Shown here one piece after another: positions 60,426 through 64,000 of a DNA stretch of 64,000 bases. The stretch comes from CAZBQJ01 sp964494085 (GTDB lineage: Bacteria; Patescibacteriota; Gracilibacteria; UBA1369). Position 1 is the stretch's first letter, and each line of letters opens with the position of its first letter. The position numbers and the translations under genes were made by a program. The stretch is taken from assembly GCA_964494085.1 (NCBI GenBank), contig CAZBQJ010000004.1, forward strand, positions 62,001 to 126,000, written 5' to 3'. Under the pieces are notes generated by a model. That model saw nothing but the letters and a program-made list of their open reading frames with translations, was not told the origin of the DNA and ran no database searches.

Positions 60426-62150
60426 TCAAGTTACTGCAGGCCTTAGATCTACTACCTGGAACTGAATTGATTGGCGACCATTCCAAATATTTTTTTCCAG
60501 ATGGAAAACCAGATCGAAACAAGGATATTCGGTTATGGCCGGAAAGAGCTTCCCCATCTTGAAAGCAATCGAAGAGAATCGTCCGGAATTGGTGTGAGTT
60601 TGGAAATGCAAATGGTTTTGGTCACGCCCAACCGGCTTGAACTCGGATGCTTGGACGTTTCGAAGGAGGAATAGAGGTTTTTCATTACTGGTTCCAAAAG
60701 GTTCCATTTGGCTGATCAAACGGAGGAAATTATTATTTATGTCATGATGTTCCAGGACGGCGTCGATATACAGGTCCAGATGATCCCCCGGGTGATCCAA
60801 CTTTTCTGCAGCGTAGGCGGTGACTTTTTCAGTAAAGGCCTCAATATTATCTTTTTTCAAACTAAACCCTGCTGCCTGAGCATGACCACCGAAATGATCC
60901 AATAAATCCTCACAATGGTTGAGGGCGTCGACTGCATTGAAATCCTCGGTACTGCGAAACGAAGCCACCAGATTATCATCAAACTCTTGAAGAATTATGG
61001 CTGGTAAACCATATTTTTCGACAATCCTACTGCAGATCAACCCTAATATTCCCACATGCCAATCGGGACTCCAGGCGACAAACACTTTGCGGTCGGAGGG
61101 CCATTCAGCAAACTTCAGTTCGGCTTCCAGCATGGCTTTTTGAACCATTTGTTGACGTTCTTGATTGAGCCGTTCCAAACGTAAGGCTTTGGATTTACCT
61201 TCCTGTTCAGCTCCGTCATGCAGCAACATTTGTAAGGCATAATAAGGATGGTCGATCCGTCCGGCAGCATTGATGCGAGGTCCTATTTTAAAACCGATGT
61301 CAGTAACCGCCAGTTTTTGGTTGAGATCAATTCCGGCTGATTCCATCAATAGAGTGAGACCGGCCCATTGAGAATTTTGCATCGCCTCCAAACCATATTT
61401 TACAATAATACGGTTTTCATCTAGCAATGGTCCAATATCCGCCACAGTTCCCAGACTGGCCAAATCTAACAAAGAATATAGGAAACGCTCACGCTCGGGG
61501 CTGGAGAAACGATTGGTAATCAAAGCCGAAGCCAGTTTGTAGGCGACCCCCGAGCCGGTTAGTCCCTTGAACGGATAAGGGCAGTCTGCCTGTTTGGGAT
61601 GGAGGATGGCGTAGGCGCGTTCGGGAATTTGTGCAGGAATAGTGTGATGGTCGGTAATGAGTACATCGATCCCGGCGGCTCCGGCCTTATTGATCTGTTC
61701 ACGGCAAGAAATTCCACAATCGACTGTGATTAAAACCTTTACATCTTTCTCAATGAACTCATCAATGAATTTGATATTCAACCCGTAGCCGTCATTCACA
61801 CGATGGGGTAGCCGGTAGGAAAGATTGGCATTGCAGAGCTTCAAAGCATTGTAAATTACGGCCGTACCACTGATACCATCGACATCATAGTCACCAAAAA
61901 TAATAATTCTCTCCTGTTTATCAATAGCACGATTAAGACGTTCTATGGCCTTATCCATGTCCTTCATCAAAAAAGGATTATGGAAACCCTTTTTGTAGCT
62001 GGGAGAAAGAAAAGCGTTGATCGCTTCGGGATCCTCGAAACCGCGGTTTTTGAGGATATTATAGATAATATTGAGGTCAGAGTCCTGAGGACGGATCTTC
62101 CAGTTGCGGCCGAGTAGGGATTTTACTGATGATGAGGTGGTGATTGGCAT
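60426..62150 (-). CDS. recJ: Single-stranded-DNA exonuclease RecJ
   Basis: 5'-3' exonuclease for DNA repair, 574 residues. Motifs in order: FGDYDVDGISGTAV, VDCGISC, ITDHHTIPA, RINAAGRIDHP, and the DHHA1 end DHFGGHAQAAGF. The OB-like C-terminal domain is present. It lies two bases after miaA, so the two are co-transcribed. Confidence 0.94.
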   Translation of the reverse strand: MPITTSSSVKSLLGRNWKIRPQDSDLNIIYNILKNRGFEDPEAINAFLSPSYKKGFHNPFLMKDMDKAIERLNRAIDKQERIIIFGDYDVDGISGTAVIYNALKLCNANLSYRLPHRVNDGYGLNIKFIDEFIEKDVKVLITVDCGISCREQINKAGAAGIDVLITDHHTIPAQIPERAYAILHPKQADCPYPFKGLTGSGVAYKLASALITNRFSSPERERFLYSLLDLASLGTVADIGPLLDENRIIVKYGLEAMQNSQWAGLTLLMESAGIDLNQKLAVTDIGFKIGPRINAAGRIDHPYYALQMLLHDGAEQEGKSKALRLERLNQERQQMVQKAMLEAELKFAEWPSDRKVFVAWSPDWHVGILGLICSRIVEKYGLPAIILQEFDDNLVASFRSTEDFNAVDALNHCEDLLDHFGGHAQAAGFSLKKDNIEAFTEKVTAYAAEKLDHPGDHLDLYIDAVLEHHDINNNFLRLISQMEPFGTSNEKPLFLLRNVQASEFKPVGRDQNHLHFQTHTNSGRFSSIAFKMGKLFPAITEYPCFDLVFHLEKNIWNGRQSIQFQVVDLRPAVT

Positions 62151-62152
62151 GA

Positions 62153-63145
62153 TTACTTTTTGTTCAATTCGGCAAGCAGCGAGTGGAGTTGTGCTCCAGG
62201 AATTGAGTATACCTGGGTAAATTTTCTAAACCAAGTTAATTGCCTTTTGGCGAAATTGCGGGTGTTTTTTTTAAATGTTTCGATGGCCTGTTCCAAGGGA
62301 ATCTCCCCTTCCAAATAATCGCCAATCTCCTGATAACCCAGGGAAGATAATGCTGGCAATTCTCTCCCATATTGACTGAGTAATTGCCTGGTTTCCTCGA
62401 CCAATCCGGCGGCCAGCTGTTGGTCAATTCTTTTTTCGATACGGCGGTAAAGTTCAGCGCGGGGCCAGTCGATCTGGATGTATAATGGGTGAAATGTAGA
62501 ATAGCCTTTTTGGTTCTGCTTTGGTCGGTCAGTTTGAGAGGCAATCTCTATGGCGCGGATTACATAACGAAGGTTATTTGGATGAATTTTCAGGGCAGAC
62601 TCGGGGTCAAGAGTTTGCAAGACCTGATGTACTGCCGTGTTCCCCTTCTCCTTTGCCAACTCTTCATATTTCTTCCGTAGGAAAGGATCGGGTAGAGAAT
62701 CAGGTAATTGATAGTTTTCGGTGATGGAATTGATATAAAGTCCGGTGCCTCCAACCAAGATTGGCAGATGGCCGGTTATATGGATTTGCTTGATCAACTG
62801 AGTGGATATTTTTTGGAAATCAGCCAGGGTAAAACTATCATCAGGATCGACGTAGTTGATCAGATAATGTTTGGCTTGAGCTAATTCTGCCACTGTTGGC
62901 TTGGCGCTACCGATATCCATTTGTCGATAAACCTGGCGAGAATCAGCGGAAATGATTTCCCCCTGGAATCGATTGGCCAAGGCGATGCCCAGAGAAGTCT
63001 TGCCGGCAGCGGTTGCTCCAATCACTACCAGCAGGGGAATTTTCTTTAACTGGCTGCTTTCTTCCAAGTGCTGAGTGATCAACTGTTGGAGCTGTTGGGC
63101 TGATTCAATGATGGGATTTTCGATAATATTGGTCGAAGTTGGCAT
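62153..63145 (-). CDS. miaA: tRNA dimethylallyltransferase MiaA
   Basis: Adds an isopentenyl group to A37 of tRNAs reading UNN codons, 330 residues. P-loop GATAAGKTSLGIALA near residue 43-57, catalytic Asp in ISADSRQVYR, and LVGGTGLYINSI with RRIEKRIDQQLAAGLVEE. About 37 residues precede the P-loop, more than usual, and may be an N-terminal extension or an early start. It is the first gene before recJ. Confidence 0.94.
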   Translation of the reverse strand: MPTSTNIIENPIIESAQQLQQLITQHLEESSQLKKIPLLVVIGATAAGKTSLGIALANRFQGEIISADSRQVYRQMDIGSAKPTVAELAQAKHYLINYVDPDDSFTLADFQKISTQLIKQIHITGHLPILVGGTGLYINSITENYQLPDSLPDPFLRKKYEELAKEKGNTAVHQVLQTLDPESALKIHPNNLRYVIRAIEIASQTDRPKQNQKGYSTFHPLYIQIDWPRAELYRRIEKRIDQQLAAGLVEETRQLLSQYGRELPALSSLGYQEIGDYLEGEIPLEQAIETFKKNTRNFAKRQLTWFRKFTQVYSIPGAQLHSLLAELNKK

Positions 63146-63187
63146 AGGTCTGAATTGTAGAGGAAGAACGACTGTGGTTTCAAGCTC

Positions 63188-63215
63188 TTGACTTTGACGC
63201 AGCTGTTAGTATAGA
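63188..63215 (+). promoter_or_regulatory. Promoter of the L10 leader-rplJ unit
   Basis: TTGACT (63188-63193), 16-base spacer, TATAGA (63210-63215). Transcription would start just before the L10 leader. Confidence 0.55.
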
Positions 63216-63222
63216 TTGTCCC

Positions 63223-63388
63223 CGTCCAAGACAGTAGGTAGGCACAGAAAGGTCGTGCTGTAAAAACCTGCCGAGACGCAAAAAATCGATTCGTCCGAGC
63301 GCTATAGCACCTCAATGTCAAGCTGGCACGCCAGGATAGAGAAGTTTAATTGCAACTCAACTGTCTTCGGGAATGTTGAGTTTTTTTT
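63223..63388 (+). ncRNA. L10-type ribosomal protein leader with attenuator
   Basis: The core CGTC...GACG (63223-63278) encloses CAAGACAGTAGGT and ACCTGCCGA, the kink-turn arrangement of known L10 leaders bound by the L10-L12 complex. A second hairpin (CTGGC/GCCAG) follows, then a stem with TTCG loop (AACTCAAC/GTTGAG, 63354-63380) and eight T, a clear terminator 19 bases before rplJ. Free L10 should therefore stop its own transcription. Based on the known family; function is inferred. Confidence 0.8.
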
Positions 63389-63406
63389 ATTTTAATTTGG
63401 TCAATT

Positions 63407-64000
63407 ATGCCAATCACAAAATTACAGAAAGGCCAAATCCTGAAAGACCTAGAAGAGAAATTCTCCAGAGCAAAGTCGGTTTATTTCGCAGAGAATAAAG
63501 GGCTAAGTGTCAAAAACGCCACTTTACTACGCAAGAAACTCCATGAACAAAATGTAGACTTCGTAGTAGCCAAGAAGACTCTGATGAAACTAGCTGCCAA
63601 AAGCCAAAATCTCCCAGAGATTACTGATGAAGTTTTGACCGGCCCAATCGCCGCCGTGATCGGCTACGATGAAGACCTGATTGCTCCATCTAAAATGGTT
63701 AAAGATTTTGGCGATACAGTCGAACAAAAAATCGTTTTGACCGGAGGAATTATGGAAGGAAAGTTGTTGAGCAAAGCAGAAGCCATAGAATTGGCTTCCC
63801 TACCTTCAAGAGACCAATTATTGGCTCGTTTGGTTGGTTCAATGAAATCTCCGCTGACCGGCTTCTATATGGTTATCAAAGGATTGTCCGAAAAGAGTCC
63901 TGCTGCTCCAGAAGCAGCTGCGACTGAGGCAAGTGCTCCCAATGAAGTAGCTTCTAGTGAAGCAGCTCCAACCGAAACTGTGCCAGCTGAAACATCGGCC
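63407..64000 (+). CDS. rplJ: 50S ribosomal protein L10 (3' end outside window)
   Basis: The frame from ATG 63407 runs to the window end. It begins PITKLQKGQILKDLEEKF with the L10 features GLSVKNATLLRKKL, DFVVAKKTLMKLA, LTGPIAAVIGYDE and VLTGGIMEGKLLSK. L10 anchors the L7/L12 stalk to the ribosome. The normal fold ends near residue 165; about 30 further residues are Ala/Glu/Pro-rich and unusual, and the end is not visible. Usually rplL follows. Confidence 0.95.
   Translation, partial: MPITKLQKGQILKDLEEKFSRAKSVYFAENKGLSVKNATLLRKKLHEQNVDFVVAKKTLMKLAAKSQNLPEITDEVLTGPIAAVIGYDEDLIAPSKMVKDFGDTVEQKIVLTGGIMEGKLLSKAEAIELASLPSRDQLLARLVGSMKSPLTGFYMVIKGLSEKSPAAPEAAATEASAPNEVASSEAAPTETVPAETSA

Noticed and set aside
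1..64000. UGA read as glycine (code 25)
   Set aside because: Many clear genes end at UGA at the expected place (for example copA, hisS and ung), and no conserved protein contains in-frame UGA.
1..64000. CRISPR array, transposon or prophage
   Set aside because: No regular direct repeats, transposase or phage structural genes were seen; the holin-like protein is of the common YvlD type.

Overview
The window looks like a chromosomal segment of a small-genome bacterium of the Candidate Phyla Radiation (Patescibacteria). The evidence is indirect. Housekeeping genes are densely packed and mostly short. Many proteins match no family I recognise. There are three SLH-domain surface proteins and several lipoproteins or single-pass proteins. 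The F-type ATP synthase has a fused b-delta subunit and a truncated epsilon. The elongation factor P loop is non-canonical. UGA ends many clear genes (copA, hisS and others), so the UGA=Gly code of Gracilibacteria/Absconditabacteria does not apply. A Peregrinibacteria-like lineage is possible but not shown. No rRNA operon, CRISPR array, transposase or prophage was found.

Layout. 1-5300: copper module (CsoR-like repressor, CopA, HMA-TauE/DsbD-like membrane protein, cupredoxin) and a CDF transporter fused to a NifX-like domain. 5300-9900: two unknown coiled proteins and a 1126-residue beta-helix SLH surface protein. 10000-17100: MarR regulator, then a complete atp operon on the minus strand (atpZ/I-B-E-FH-A-G-D-C) with a DUF389 gene at its end. 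17100-19300: non-coding or structured DNA and a frameshifted transglutaminase-like gene with a Tat-like signal. 19300-28900: EF-P, half-size MFS, MgtA-type ATPase, lone receiver, DEAD-box helicase, NlpC/P60-like protein, gltX. 28900-34000: SLH protein, tRNA-Gly, and valS carrying an in-frame palindromic insertion. 34000-34980: nearly 1 kb without a convincing gene, with strong RNA-structure signals on both strands. 35000-44650: holin-like protein, transglutaminase-like/repeat protein, folA-thyA, beta-CASP nuclease, lipoprotein, MEMO-like/CapA protein, rlmH. 44750-63150: yajQ-like, RNA methyltransferase, CCA transferase, tsaD, flippase-like protein, ung, hisS, a thiol-redox and SLH secretion cluster, DHH phosphoesterase, an 892-residue unknown, recJ, miaA. 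63180-64000: an L10-type leader with an attenuator, then rplJ (cut by the window end).

How the genes fit together. The largest block is energy coupling, with a c-subunit that lacks the Na+ ligands. Translation and tRNA maturation are well represented (valS, gltX, hisS, CCA transferase, tsaD, miaA, rlmH, efp, rplJ). The cell surface is served by three SLH proteins plus thioredoxin/DsbA-type oxidoreductases that could fold them. Metal handling (Cu, Mg, CDF substrate) is the main accessory theme. The best candidates for undescribed biology are the structured non-coding loci at 17.1-17.8 kb and 34.0-34.9 kb, the palindrome inside valS, and the hairpin covering the thyA start codon.
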